NCBI GenBank assembly: GCA_016716535.1
Contig: JADJWD010000004.1
Location: 558,001 to 622,000 of the forward strand
Direction: 5' to 3'
From: Betaproteobacteria bacterium
GTDB taxonomy: Bacteria; Pseudomonadota; Gammaproteobacteria; Burkholderiales; Burkholderiaceae_C
Length of the DNA stretch: 64,000 nt
The notes beneath the pieces are model-generated. The model ran no database searches. It saw only the letters and a list, made by a program, of their open reading frames with translations, and was not told the origin of the DNA. Shown piece after piece: positions 52,830-61,494 of the stretch. A program made the translations under genes and the position numbers. Numbering within the stretch: the stretch's first letter is position 1; every line of letters starts with the position of its first letter.

Positions 52830-53644
52830 CGCGGCCGCTGTTGCGGCTTTCACTGCGAGGCCCGGCGCCGGTGCTGGCGGTGACGCTGGCACTGGCGGCG
52901 GCGCTTGGCACGGCGAGCCTCGCTGTCCCCGACGCCGCGCGCGCCCAGCCGGCGCCCGCCGGCGCCGCGGCGCCGGTCAACGCCGGCCCGGCCTGGTCGT
53001 CGCTCACCGCCGCGCAGCAGCAGGCGCTGGCGACGTTGCGACCGACCTGGGCCACGACCAACGAGGCCAGCAAGCTGAAGTGGCTCGAGGTCGCCGATCA
53101 CTTTCCGCGCATGTCGGCCGACGAGCGCCAGCGCGTGCAGCAGCGCATGGCCGCGTGGGCGGCGATGTCACCGAACGACCGTGCGCGCGCCCGCGTGCAG
53201 TTCCAGGAGACGCGCCCTATCGGTGCCGAGCAGCGGCAGGCGCGCTGGCAGGCCTACCAGGCGCTGCCCGAAGACGAACGCAAGCGGCTGGCGCAGGCGG
53301 CGAAGAAGCCGGCGCCGCAAGCCAGCGCCTCGGCGGCGTCGCGCACCGCGGCGGCCGCGCCGGCCGCCAAGCCCGATGCCGCCAACCCGAAGCGCAACCT
53401 CGTCGCCACGATGCCGAGCCCGGCGCCGCGCGCCGTCGCGCCGACGGTCGTGCAGGTCAAGCCGGGCGCCAGCACGACGACGGTCGCCAACCGCGCCAAG
53501 CCGCCGCTGCACCACCAGCACGGCCTGCCGAAGATCGTCGCGACGCCGAACTTCGTCGACCCGAACACGCTGCTGCCCAAACGCGGCCCGCAGGCGGCGG
53601 CGATGCGCAAGGTGTCGTCGAACGATCCGACGCAGCAGCCTTGA
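52826..53644 (+). CDS. DUF3106 exported protein, possible periplasmic sensor
   Basis: A 272-residue protein from the GTG at 52826 with a signal peptide (LAVTLALAAALGTASLAVPDAARAQ). The conserved domain (about 50-140) is helical: WSSLTAAQQQALATLRPTWATTNEASKLKWLEVADHFPRMSADERQRVQQRMAAWAAMSPNDRARARVQFQ, with a repeated W..L...Q...L / RM..W..MSP..R pattern resembling the helical hairpins of Spy, ZraP and CnrX. The C-terminal half is Ala/Pro/Lys-rich with a His cluster (LHHQHGLP). It is coupled by GTGA to DUF3619 and TTGA to the RDD gene. Confidence 0.85.
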   Translation: MTRPLLRLSLRGPAPVLAVTLALAAALGTASLAVPDAARAQPAPAGAAAPVNAGPAWSSLTAAQQQALATLRPTWATTNEASKLKWLEVADHFPRMSADERQRVQQRMAAWAAMSPNDRARARVQFQETRPIGAEQRQARWQAYQALPEDERKRLAQAAKKPAPQASASAASRTAAAAPAAKPDAANPKRNLVATMPSPAPRAVAPTVVQVKPGASTTTVANRAKPPLHHQHGLPKIVATPNFVDPNTLLPKRGPQAAAMRKVSSNDPTQQP

Positions 53645-54183
53645 ACGCGGCCGAGGCAGCGCCCGCCGCGGGCCCCACTTCGCCCGGCCTGCGGCGCCGG
53701 CTCGCCGCGCTGCTCTATGAAGGCGTGCTGCTCTTCGGCGTCGTCTGGGCGGTCGGCATCGTCTACGGCGTGGCGACGAACCAGCGCCATGCGCTGCACG
53801 GTGCGCTGGGCCTCAAGATCACGCTGTTCGCCGTGCTCGGCCTGTACTTCGTCTACTTCTGGTCGCGGCACGGCCAGACGCTGGCAATGCGCACCTGGCG
53901 GCTGCGCGTCGTCGGCCCCGACGGACGCCCGCCCGGCGCCGGCCGCGCGGCGCTGCGCTACCTGCTGGCGTGGCTGTGGTTCCTGCCGGCGCTGGCCGTC
54001 GTCGGCGCCTCGGGCCTGGCCGGTGGCGGCGCGATCACGACCATCGTCGTTGTCGGCGTGATCGCCTATGCGGCGCTGGCGCGGCTGCGTGCCGACCGGC
54101 AGTTCCTGCATGATGTGCTTTGCGGCACGCGCGTCGTCGATGCGCCGCCGCCCGGCAAAGCCTGTGCACCCTCGCCCCGCTGA
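53641..54183 (+). CDS. RDD family membrane protein
   Basis: A 180-residue protein whose most likely start is the TTG at 53641, overlapping the preceding stop (TTGA). The RDD signature begins GLRRRLAALLYEGVLLFGVVW (here RRxxAxxxE replaces the canonical R-D-D arrangement) and continues HGQTLAMRTWRLRVVGPDGRPPGAGRAALRYLLAW. It has about four membrane helices and ends DRQFLHDVLCGTRVV, also typical. RDD proteins have been linked to ion or compatible-solute exchange. It is the last member of the sigma operon. Confidence 0.9.
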   Translation: MNAAEAAPAAGPTSPGLRRRLAALLYEGVLLFGVVWAVGIVYGVATNQRHALHGALGLKITLFAVLGLYFVYFWSRHGQTLAMRTWRLRVVGPDGRPPGAGRAALRYLLAWLWFLPALAVVGASGLAGGGAITTIVVVGVIAYAALARLRADRQFLHDVLCGTRVVDAPPPGKACAPSPR

Positions 54184-54782
54184 TGAGCAAGACGAACACT
54201 CCCCCGCTGCGCGCTTGCGTCTACTGCGGCTCGCGGCACGGCCGCCTGCCGGCCTACACGCAGGCAGCGCGGCAGCTCGGTGAGGCGATCGGCAAGCGCG
54301 GCTGGCAGCTTGTCTACGGCGGCGGCCATGTCGGCCTGATGGGCGAGGTCGCCGACGCGACGCTCGCCGCCGGCGGCACCGTCGTCGGCGTCATCACCGA
54401 GGCGCTGATGCAGCGCGAAGTCGGCCATCGCGGCCTGACCGAACTGCACGTCGTGCGCACGATGCATGAACGCAAGCAGGCGATGGCCGAACGCGCCGAC
54501 CTCTTCATCGCGCTGCCCGGCGGCATAGGCACCATGGAGGAACTGTTCGAGGTATGGACGTGGCGCCAGCTCGGCTACCACGACCAGCCGATCGGCATTC
54601 TGAACACCGCCGGCTACTACGACGCCTTCCTGCGCTTGTGTTCGCAGATGGTCGACGAGGGCTTCCTCGCACCCCCGCAACACGCGGTGCTCGTCACCGA
54701 CGACGAGCCCGAGCGACTGCTGCTGACGCTGGCCCGGCACATCGCCGCGGCCAGCGGGCGCGACGACTACTCGCGGATCTGA
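54183..54782 (+). CDS. LOG family (TIGR00730) Rossmann-fold protein
   Basis: A 199-residue protein with the LOG signatures LVYGGGHVGLMGEVADATLAAGG, ALPGGIGTMEELFEVWTW (PGGxGTxxE) and MHERKQAMAERAD. Plant and bacterial LOG enzymes are cytokinin riboside 5'-monophosphate phosphoribohydrolases; bacterial members cleave AMP-type nucleotides to base and ribose phosphate. Its ATG overlaps the RDD gene stop by one base, so it may be cotranscribed with the sigma operon, though a functional link is unproven. Confidence 0.93.
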   Translation: MSKTNTPPLRACVYCGSRHGRLPAYTQAARQLGEAIGKRGWQLVYGGGHVGLMGEVADATLAAGGTVVGVITEALMQREVGHRGLTELHVVRTMHERKQAMAERADLFIALPGGIGTMEELFEVWTWRQLGYHDQPIGILNTAGYYDAFLRLCSQMVDEGFLAPPQHAVLVTDDEPERLLLTLARHIAAASGRDDYSRI

Positions 54783-54811
54783 GCCGCAGCACCGCGCGCG
54801 AACCGGGCGCG

Positions 54812-55150
54812 CTACACCGCCGCTTCGTTGACCTCGCCGGTGCGGATGCGCACCACCTGCTCGACCGAGGTGACGAAGATCTTGCCGTCGCCGATCTTGC
54901 CGGTCTTCGCGGCCTTGACGATGGCGTCGATGCAGCGCTCGACGTCCTCGTCCTTGACGACGACCTCGATCTTCACCTTCGGCAGGAAGTCGACCACGTA
55001 CTCGGCGCCGCGGTACAGCTCGGTGTGGCCCTTCTGGCGGCCGAAGCCCTTGACCTCGGTCACCGTCAGGCCCGAGACGCCGATCTCGCCCAGCGCCTCG
55101 CGCACTTCCTCGAGCTTGAAGGGCTTGATGATGGCCGTGATCTGCTTCAT
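54812..55150 (-). CDS. glnB: Nitrogen regulatory protein P-II
   Basis: A 112-residue trimeric signal protein. MKQITAIIKPFKLEEVREAL and the T-loop GHTELYRGAEYVVDFLPK with uridylylation site Y51 are standard, followed by the second signature TGKIGDGKIFV. It senses 2-oxoglutarate, ATP/ADP and glutamine through GlnD-dependent uridylylation and controls glutamine synthetase adenylylation and NtrB. It is 36 bases downstream of nadE, as often in betaproteobacteria; this pairing ties glutamine-dependent NAD synthesis to nitrogen status. Confidence 0.97.
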   Translation of the reverse strand: MKQITAIIKPFKLEEVREALGEIGVSGLTVTEVKGFGRQKGHTELYRGAEYVVDFLPKVKIEVVVKDEDVERCIDAIVKAAKTGKIGDGKIFVTSVEQVVRIRTGEVNEAAV

Positions 55151-55186
55151 TCTTGAACTCCGACAGCGATTGAAATCAGGGTCGAT

Positions 55187-56869
55187 TTAAGCACGGAACT
55201 TCGAGGTGATGGGATAGCGCCAGTCGCGGCCGAAGGCGCGGTGCGTGATGCGAATGCCCACCGGCGCCTGGCGCCGCTTGTACTCGTTGACCTTGATGAG
55301 ATGCGTCACGCGCTCGACATCGGCGCGTGCGTAGCCCGCGGCGACGATCTCGTCGATGCCCTGGTCGTCTTCCATGTAGCGCGCGAGGATGCCGTCGAGC
55401 ACGTCGTACGGCGGCAGGCTGTCCTGGTCGGTCTGGTCGGGGCGCAGCTCGGCCGATGGCGCGCGCGTGATGATCCGCTCGGGGATCACCGGCCCGGTGC
55501 TGCCGTCGGCGCGCCGCGTCGGCTGCCGGTTCTTCCATTCGGCCAGGCGATAGACGAGCGTCTTCGCGACGTCCTTGATGACCGCGAAGCCGCCGGCCAT
55601 GTCGCCATAGAGCGTGCAGTAGCCGGTCGCCATCTCGCTCTTGTTGCCGGTGGTCAGCACGATCGCGCCGGTCTTGTTCGACAGCGCCATCAAGAGCGTG
55701 CCGCGGATGCGCGCCTGCAGGTTCTCTTCGGTGGCGTCCTCGGGCCGCCCCCCGAAGAGCGGCGCCAGCCCCGCGCGGAAGGCGTCGAACATCGGCGCGA
55801 TCGCGATCTCGTCGTAGCGCACGCCCAGCCGCGCGGCCATGTCGCGTGCGTCGAGCCACGAGATGTCGGCGGTGTACGGCGACGGCATCATCACCGCGCG
55901 CACCTTGTCGGCGCCGAGCGCGTCGACGGCCACCGCAAGCACGAGCGCCGAGTCGACGCCGCCCGACAGGCCGATGATCGCGCCGGGGAATCCGTTCTTG
56001 CCGAGGTAGTCGCGCACGCCGGTGACGAGCGCCGCCCACGCCTGCGCCTCGATCGGCGGCACGTCGGCGAGCGGTCCGCTCGGTGTGCGCGCATCGTCGA
56101 GGTCGACGAGCAGCAGGTCCTCGCTGAACGACGCGGCGCGCGCGCGCACGGCGCCGCCGGCATCGACCGCGAACGACGCGCCATCGAACACCACCTCGTC
56201 CTGCCCGCCGACGAGGTGCGAGTACAGAAGCGGCCGGCCGGCGGCGCGCGCACGTGCGGCCATGCGCTCCTCGCGCTCCTCGGCCTTGTCGATGTGGAAC
56301 GGCGATGCGTTCAGCACGCACAGCACTTCGGCGCCGGCCGCGCACGCCGTCGCGGCCGGCTCGTCGAACCAGGCGTCTTCGCAGATCAGCACGCCGAAGC
56401 GCACGCCACCGGCTTCGAAGACAAGCGGCGGGAGGCCCGCGTCGCGCCCGCTCGCGAAGTAGCGCCGCTCGTCGAACACCTGGTAGTTCGGCAGCTCGCG
56501 CTTGGCGTAGGTGCCGACGATGCGCCCGCCGGCCAGCACCGACGCGGCATTGAAGCGCTTCTGCACGGCGTGCGACTTGGACCTAACATCGCCGCGCTCG
56601 CCGATCTGATGCGGGTGGCCGACGACCAGATGCAAGCCTTCGCAGTCCGCCAGCGCCGCCGCCAGTTCGGCCACCGTGCGCGCGCACGCGGCCATGAAGG
56701 CCGGGCGCAGCAGCAGGTCCTCGGGCGGGTAGCCGGTGATGGCGAGTTCCGGCGCGACAACGACGCGAGCGCCTTGCGCATGCGCCACGCGTGCCGCGGC
56801 GGCCAGCCGTGCCGCGTTGCCTTGCAGGTCGCCGACGGTCGGGTTGATCTGGGCGATGGCGACCTTCAC
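55187..56869 (-). CDS. nadE: Glutamine-dependent NAD+ synthetase
   Basis: A 560-residue two-domain enzyme. The N-terminal nitrilase-like glutaminase has Glu in APELAITGYPPEDLLL, Lys in TYAKRELPNYQVFDE and Cys in VLICEDAWF; the C-terminal ATP-pyrophosphatase domain has IIGLSGGVDSALVLAVAVDALG and TGNKSEMATGYCTLYGDMAGGF. It amidates deamido-NAD+ with glutamine nitrogen. The start lies only 14 bases from the divergent DUF482 gene, so the two share a compact promoter region. Confidence 0.97.
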   Translation of the reverse strand: MKVAIAQINPTVGDLQGNAARLAAAARVAHAQGARVVVAPELAITGYPPEDLLLRPAFMAACARTVAELAAALADCEGLHLVVGHPHQIGERGDVRSKSHAVQKRFNAASVLAGGRIVGTYAKRELPNYQVFDERRYFASGRDAGLPPLVFEAGGVRFGVLICEDAWFDEPAATACAAGAEVLCVLNASPFHIDKAEEREERMAARARAAGRPLLYSHLVGGQDEVVFDGASFAVDAGGAVRARAASFSEDLLLVDLDDARTPSGPLADVPPIEAQAWAALVTGVRDYLGKNGFPGAIIGLSGGVDSALVLAVAVDALGADKVRAVMMPSPYTADISWLDARDMAARLGVRYDEIAIAPMFDAFRAGLAPLFGGRPEDATEENLQARIRGTLLMALSNKTGAIVLTTGNKSEMATGYCTLYGDMAGGFAVIKDVAKTLVYRLAEWKNRQPTRRADGSTGPVIPERIITRAPSAELRPDQTDQDSLPPYDVLDGILARYMEDDQGIDEIVAAGYARADVERVTHLIKVNEYKRRQAPVGIRITHRAFGRDWRYPITSKFRA

Positions 56870-56883
56870 GCGAGAGAACCCTG

Positions 56884-58098
56884 ATGTCGGATGCGGCGGC
56901 GAGCGCAGCGGGAAACGATGGAAACGGTGCCGACGATTATCACATCGGGGTCCACGACGACCCGCGTGCGATCGAGCGCGACGATTGGAACGCGCTGCTG
57001 GCGCAGCAGCCCGAGCCGACGATCTTCATGCGCCACGAATACCTCGCGGCGCTGCACGAGTCGGCAAGCGCCGTGCCGCGCACCGGCTGGGCGCCGCGCT
57101 TCATCACGTTGCGCGAACGCGGACGCGATGGCCCGCTTCGCGCCGCGGCGGCGCTATACCTGAAGAGCCACTCGTACGGCGAGTACGTCTTCGACTGGGC
57201 CTGGGCCGAGGCCTACCGGCGGCATGGCATGCGCTACTACCCGAAGCTGCTCGGCGCCGTGCCGTTCACGCCGGTGGCCGGCACGCGGCTGCTCGCCACC
57301 GACGACGGCTGGCGCGAGCGTCTCGCCGCGGCCGTGCACGCGCAGGCGCAGGGCAGCGGCTTGTCGTCGGCGCACGTCATCTTCATCGACGAAGCCGACC
57401 GCGCCGCGCTCGCGCGCGCCGGTTGGATGCCGCGGCACGGCGTGCAGTTCCAGTGGCGCGCGCCCGATGAAGGCGCGCCGCGCGACTTCGCCACCTTCCT
57501 CGCGACGCTGCAACGCGACAAGCGCAAGAAGATCACGCAGGAGCGGCGCCGCGTCGCCGAGCAGGGCATCACTTTCACCGTGCACGAGGGCAACGCGATC
57601 GACGAGCCGCTGTGGGACTTCTTCCACCGCTGCTACACGCTCACCTACCAGGCGCACCACGGCACGCCGTACCTGACGCGCGCGTTCTTCACGGCGATGG
57701 CGCGCACGATGGCTGCGCACTGGGTGCTGTTCGTCGCGCGCCGGTCGGGCACGCCGGTCGGCTGCTCGCTGATCGCCGTCGACCCGGCGCGACGCATCGC
57801 CTGCGGCCGCTACTGGGGCGCGACGGAGTACGTGCCCTGCCTGCACTTCGAGGCGTGCTACTACCAGCCGCTCGCCTGGTGCTTCGGGCATGGCTACCGC
57901 CGCTTCGAAGGCGGCGCGCAGGGCGAGCACAAGATGGCACGCGGCCTGCTGCCGGTGCGCACGCACTCGGCACACTGGCTGCGCGACCCGCGCTTCGCGA
58001 ATGCCGTCGCCGACTTCCTCGACGCCGAAGGCGCGCAGGTCGACGGTTATGTCGACGAACTGCGCGAGCGCAATCCGTTCAAAGCCGGCGGCGACTGA
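56884..58098 (+). CDS. DUF482/peptidogalycan-type GNAT-fold protein
   Basis: A 404-residue protein of the DUF482 family, related to FemAB/GNAT aminoacyl- or acetyltransferases. Typical parts are DWNALLAQQPEPTIFMRHEYLAALHES, LYLKSHSYGEYVFDWAWAEAYRRHGMRYYPKLLGAVPFTPVAGTRLL, FHRCYTLTYQAHHGTPYLTRAFF and the ending RRFEGGAQGEHKMARGLLPVRTHSAHWLRDP. The specific reaction is unproven. It is divergent from nadE and converges on ppa. Confidence 0.9.
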   Translation: MSDAAASAAGNDGNGADDYHIGVHDDPRAIERDDWNALLAQQPEPTIFMRHEYLAALHESASAVPRTGWAPRFITLRERGRDGPLRAAAALYLKSHSYGEYVFDWAWAEAYRRHGMRYYPKLLGAVPFTPVAGTRLLATDDGWRERLAAAVHAQAQGSGLSSAHVIFIDEADRAALARAGWMPRHGVQFQWRAPDEGAPRDFATFLATLQRDKRKKITQERRRVAEQGITFTVHEGNAIDEPLWDFFHRCYTLTYQAHHGTPYLTRAFFTAMARTMAAHWVLFVARRSGTPVGCSLIAVDPARRIACGRYWGATEYVPCLHFEACYYQPLAWCFGHGYRRFEGGAQGEHKMARGLLPVRTHSAHWLRDPRFANAVADFLDAEGAQVDGYVDELRERNPFKAGGD

Positions 58099-58137
58099 CC
58101 GCGCCTGACGGCGGCCGGCGCCGCGTTCAGCGGTCGT

Positions 58138-58677
58138 TCAGCGCTTGTGCAGCGCCTGCCAGGCGCTGATGCCCGAGACGATGTCGGCCTTCGCGCTGGC
58201 CGCGCCTTCCCAGCCGAGCACCTTGACCCATTTGCCTTCCTCGAGGTCCTTGTAGTGCTCGAAGAAGTGCTGGATCGTCTTCAGCCGCATCGGGTTCAGG
58301 TCCTCGGGCTGCATCCACTGCGAGTAGATCGACAGGATCTTGTTCACCGGCACGGCCAGCAGCTTGTTGTCGCCGCCCGCTTCGTCCTGCATCTTCAGCA
58401 CCCCCAGCGGCCGGCAGCGCACGACGACGCCGGGGATCAGCGGCACCGGCGTCATCACCAGCACGTCGACCGGGTCGCCGTCGTCGGCCAGCGTCTGCGG
58501 GATGTAGCCGTAGTTGCACGGATAGTGCATCGAGGTGGCCATGAAGCGGTCGACGAACAGCGCGCCGCTCTCCTCGTCCACCTCGTACTTGATCGGGTCG
58601 GCGTTCATCGGGATCTCGATGATCACGTTGAACTCCTCGGGCGCCTTCTCTCCGGGGGTGACGTTGTGCAAGCTCAT
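58138..58677 (-). CDS. ppa: Inorganic diphosphatase (family I, soluble)
   Basis: A 179-residue cytoplasmic pyrophosphatase. The metal-binding core is QTLADDGDPVDVLVMTPVPLIPGVVV, with the upstream HYPCNYGYIP. It hydrolyses pyrophosphate to drive biosynthesis. It is divergent from the membrane pyrophosphatase gene across 238 bases, so the soluble and energy-conserving enzymes for one substrate share a control region. A -10-like TAGAAT (complement of 58726-58731) lies about 50 bases before its ATG. Confidence 0.97.
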   Translation of the reverse strand: MSLHNVTPGEKAPEEFNVIIEIPMNADPIKYEVDEESGALFVDRFMATSMHYPCNYGYIPQTLADDGDPVDVLVMTPVPLIPGVVVRCRPLGVLKMQDEAGGDNKLLAVPVNKILSIYSQWMQPEDLNPMRLKTIQHFFEHYKDLEEGKWVKVLGWEGAASAKADIVSGISAWQALHKR

Positions 58678-58915
58678 GGGTGTCTCGAGGGCCTTCGGGT
58701 CGGGGGCGGGTCGCGAGGGGTGCCGATTCTAGGGAACGCCCCCTTGCGGGGCCCTGACTCGCCGCGGCCACTGTGGCGCGCACGCCCGGCCCGTCACCGC
58801 TTTCATCGCCGCCGCGCCGGCTGCGGTTAACATCCGCCGGTTTTGCCCGCAGGCGGCCCCACGAGGCACCCCGCCGGCCGCGAAGAACACGTCCGTCCCG
58901 AGGAAGGAGAACCCG

Positions 58916-61381
58916 ATGTCCACCACGATGGCGCTCTACATAGCGCTGGCTTGCGGCCTCGCGGCCGTCATCTACGGCTTCGTGCAGCGAAGCTGGATTC
59001 TCGGCCTCGACGCCGGCAACGCGCGCATGCAGGAGATCGCCGGCGCCGTGCAGCAAGGCGCAGCGGCCTACCTGGCGCGCCAGTACAAGACGATCGCGCT
59101 GGTCGGCGTCGTGCTCGCGGTGCTGATCTTCATCTTCCTCGACGGCAAGACGGCCGCCGGCTTCGTGCTCGGCGCGGTGCTGTCGGGCGCCTGCGGCTTC
59201 ATCGGCATGAACATCTCGGTGCGCGCCAACGTGCGCACCGCGCAGGCCGCCACGCAGGGCATCGGCCCGGCGCTGAACGTCGCGTTCAAGGGCGGCGCCA
59301 TCACCGGCATGCTGGTGGTGGGCCTCGGCCTTATCGGCGTCGGCGTCTTCTTCATGGCCATCGGCGGCCTCGCCAAGCCCGACAGCGCGACGCTGAAGCC
59401 GCTGCTGGGCCTGGCCTTCGGCTCGAGCCTGATCTCGATCTTCGCGCGGCTGGGCGGCGGCATCTTCACGAAGGGTGCCGACGTCGGCGCCGACCTCGTG
59501 GGCAAGGTCGAAGCCGGCATCCCCGAAGACGATCCGCGCAACCCGGCGGTGATCGCCGACAACGTCGGCGACAACGTCGGCGACTGCGCCGGCATGGCCG
59601 CCGACCTGTTCGAGACCTACGCGGTGACGATCATCGCGACGATGGCGCTCGGCGTGCTGATGGTCAGCGCCGCCGGTGCCGCGGCGATCTACCCGCTGAT
59701 CCTGTGCGGCGTGAGCATCATCGCCTCGATCATCGGCTGCTTCTTCGTCAAGGCCAGCCCGGGCATGAAGAACGTGATGCCGGCGCTGTACAAGGGCCTG
59801 ATCGTCGCCGGCGTGCTGTCGCTGATCGCCTTCTACTTCGTCACGACGGCGGTGTTCCCGCAGCCGGTGCAGATCGGCGGCAAGTCGGTCGGCGCGATGG
59901 CGCTCTTCGGCGCGTGCATCGTCGGCCTCGTGCTGACGGCGGCGATGGTCTGGATCACCGAGTACTACACCGGCACCGACTTCAAGCCGGTCAAGCACGT
60001 CGCGCAGGCCAGCACCACCGGCCACGCCACGAACATCATCGCCGGCATCGGCGTCAGCATGAAGAGCACGGCCTGGCCGGTGCTGTTCGTCTGCGCGGCC
60101 ATCCTCTCGGCCTACTGGATGGCGGGCCTGTACGGCATCGCGATCGCCGCCACGTCGATGCTGTCGATGGCCGGCATCATCGTCGCGCTCGACGCCTACG
60201 GCCCGATCACCGACAACGCCGGCGGCATCGCCGAGATGGCCGAGTTGCCCGACAGCGTGCGCGACGTGACCGACCCGCTCGACGCGGTCGGCAACACGAC
60301 GAAGGCCGTCACCAAGGGCTACGCGATCGGCTCGGCCGGCCTCGCGGCGCTGGTGCTTTTTGCCGACTACACGCACTCGCTCGAGTCGTACGGCGTCAAG
60401 GCCGCGTTCGACCTGAGCAACCCGAACGTCATCATTGGTCTGTTCATCGGCGGCCTGATCCCCTACCTCTTCGGCGCGATGGCGATGGAGGCCGTGGGCC
60501 GCAGCGCCGGCAGCGTCGTCGAGGAAGTGCGCCGCCAGTTCCGCGAGATCAAGGGGATCATGGAAGGCAAGGCCAAGCCCGAGTACGGCCGCGCCGTCGA
60601 CATGCTCACCACCGCGGCAATCAAGGAGATGATGATCCCGTCGATCCTGCCGGTGGTGGTGCCGATCGTCGTCGGCCTGCTGCTCGGCGCCGAGGCGCTC
60701 GGCGGCCTGTTGATGGGCACGATCGTCACCGGCCTCTTCGTCGCGATCAGCATGTGCACCGGCGGCGGCGCCTGGGACAACGCGAAGAAGTACATCGAAG
60801 ACGGCCACCACGGCGGCAAGGGTTCCGATGCGCACAAGGCCGCCGTCACCGGCGACACGGTCGGCGACCCCTACAAGGACACGGCCGGCCCGGCGGTGAA
60901 CCCGCTGATCAAGATCATCAACATCGTCGCGCTCTTGATCGTGCCGCTGCTGCCCGGTGCCAAGGCGCCGCAGGCCGCCGCCGCGCCGACCGCCGCGCCG
61001 GCGGTGGTGGCCGCACCCGCGGCAGCCGCAGCTTCCGCAGCGGCCTTGGCCGACGGCGCCTCGATCCAGGTCGAAGGCGGCGTCGTCAAGTTCTACTTCG
61101 CCAGCGGCAAGGCCGACGTCGCCGCCGGCGCACAGCAGGCGCTGGCCGACATCGTCAAGGGTGTCGGCGAAGGCAAGAAGGCCGTCATCAGCGGCTTCGC
61201 CGACGCCAGCGGCAACGCCGAGCAGAACGCCGAACTGGCCAAGCAGCGTGCTTTCGCCGTGCGCGATGCGCTCAAGGGCCTGGGCGTCACCGAGGACAAG
61301 GTCGAACTGAAGAAGCCCGAGACGGTCACCGGCACCGGCGACGCGGCGCAGGCGCGGCGCGTCGAAGTGACGCTGATGTGA
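58916..61381 (+). CDS. hppA: K+-independent H+-pumping membrane pyrophosphatase fused to an OmpA-like domain
   Basis: An 821-residue protein. Residues 1-680 are a complete membrane PPase of about 16 helices, with active site DVGADLVGKVEAGIPEDDPRNPAVIADNVGDNVGDCAGMAADLFE and the second site DAYGPITDNAGGIAEMA. GNTTKAVTKG has K463 and T466, the signature of the K+-independent, proton-pumping class. After LLPGAKAP comes an Ala/Pro linker (685-715), then an OmpA-like domain (about 718-821): VVKFYFASGKADV, SGFADASGNAEQNAELAKQRAFAVRDAL with the Asp and Arg that contact peptidoglycan, and a final RRVEVTL. Known mPPases end near residue 700. AAGGAG precedes the ATG. Confidence 0.96.
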   Translation: MSTTMALYIALACGLAAVIYGFVQRSWILGLDAGNARMQEIAGAVQQGAAAYLARQYKTIALVGVVLAVLIFIFLDGKTAAGFVLGAVLSGACGFIGMNISVRANVRTAQAATQGIGPALNVAFKGGAITGMLVVGLGLIGVGVFFMAIGGLAKPDSATLKPLLGLAFGSSLISIFARLGGGIFTKGADVGADLVGKVEAGIPEDDPRNPAVIADNVGDNVGDCAGMAADLFETYAVTIIATMALGVLMVSAAGAAAIYPLILCGVSIIASIIGCFFVKASPGMKNVMPALYKGLIVAGVLSLIAFYFVTTAVFPQPVQIGGKSVGAMALFGACIVGLVLTAAMVWITEYYTGTDFKPVKHVAQASTTGHATNIIAGIGVSMKSTAWPVLFVCAAILSAYWMAGLYGIAIAATSMLSMAGIIVALDAYGPITDNAGGIAEMAELPDSVRDVTDPLDAVGNTTKAVTKGYAIGSAGLAALVLFADYTHSLESYGVKAAFDLSNPNVIIGLFIGGLIPYLFGAMAMEAVGRSAGSVVEEVRRQFREIKGIMEGKAKPEYGRAVDMLTTAAIKEMMIPSILPVVVPIVVGLLLGAEALGGLLMGTIVTGLFVAISMCTGGGAWDNAKKYIEDGHHGGKGSDAHKAAVTGDTVGDPYKDTAGPAVNPLIKIINIVALLIVPLLPGAKAPQAAAAPTAAPAVVAAPAAAAASAAALADGASIQVEGGVVKFYFASGKADVAAGAQQALADIVKGVGEGKKAVISGFADASGNAEQNAELAKQRAFAVRDALKGLGVTEDKVELKKPETVTGTGDAAQARRVEVTLM

Positions 61382-61431
61382 TCGGCGTACTCGGCGTACG
61401 CGACACAAGCACCGCGATCGTCGAATGAAAG

Positions 61432-61455
61432 ACGGGCCGGCGAAAGCCGGCCCGT
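61432..61455. terminator. Terminator after hppA
   Basis: A perfect ten-base-pair stem (ACGGGCCGGC / GCCGGCCCGT) with a GAAA tetraloop lies 51 bases after the hppA stop, followed by TTGCTTTG and preceded by AAAG. It can also end the convergent gene at 61495, where CTTTC follows on the minus strand. Confidence 0.85.
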
Positions 61456-61494
61456 TTGCTTTGTGAGAGCGCTAGCCGCGCAGCGGAGCGTTCA

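Noticed and set aside
58127..61408. A 1093-codon minus-strand frame covering ppa and hppA
   Set aside because: Same cause: complement of hppA, with no recognisable domains and overlapping two well-defined genes.
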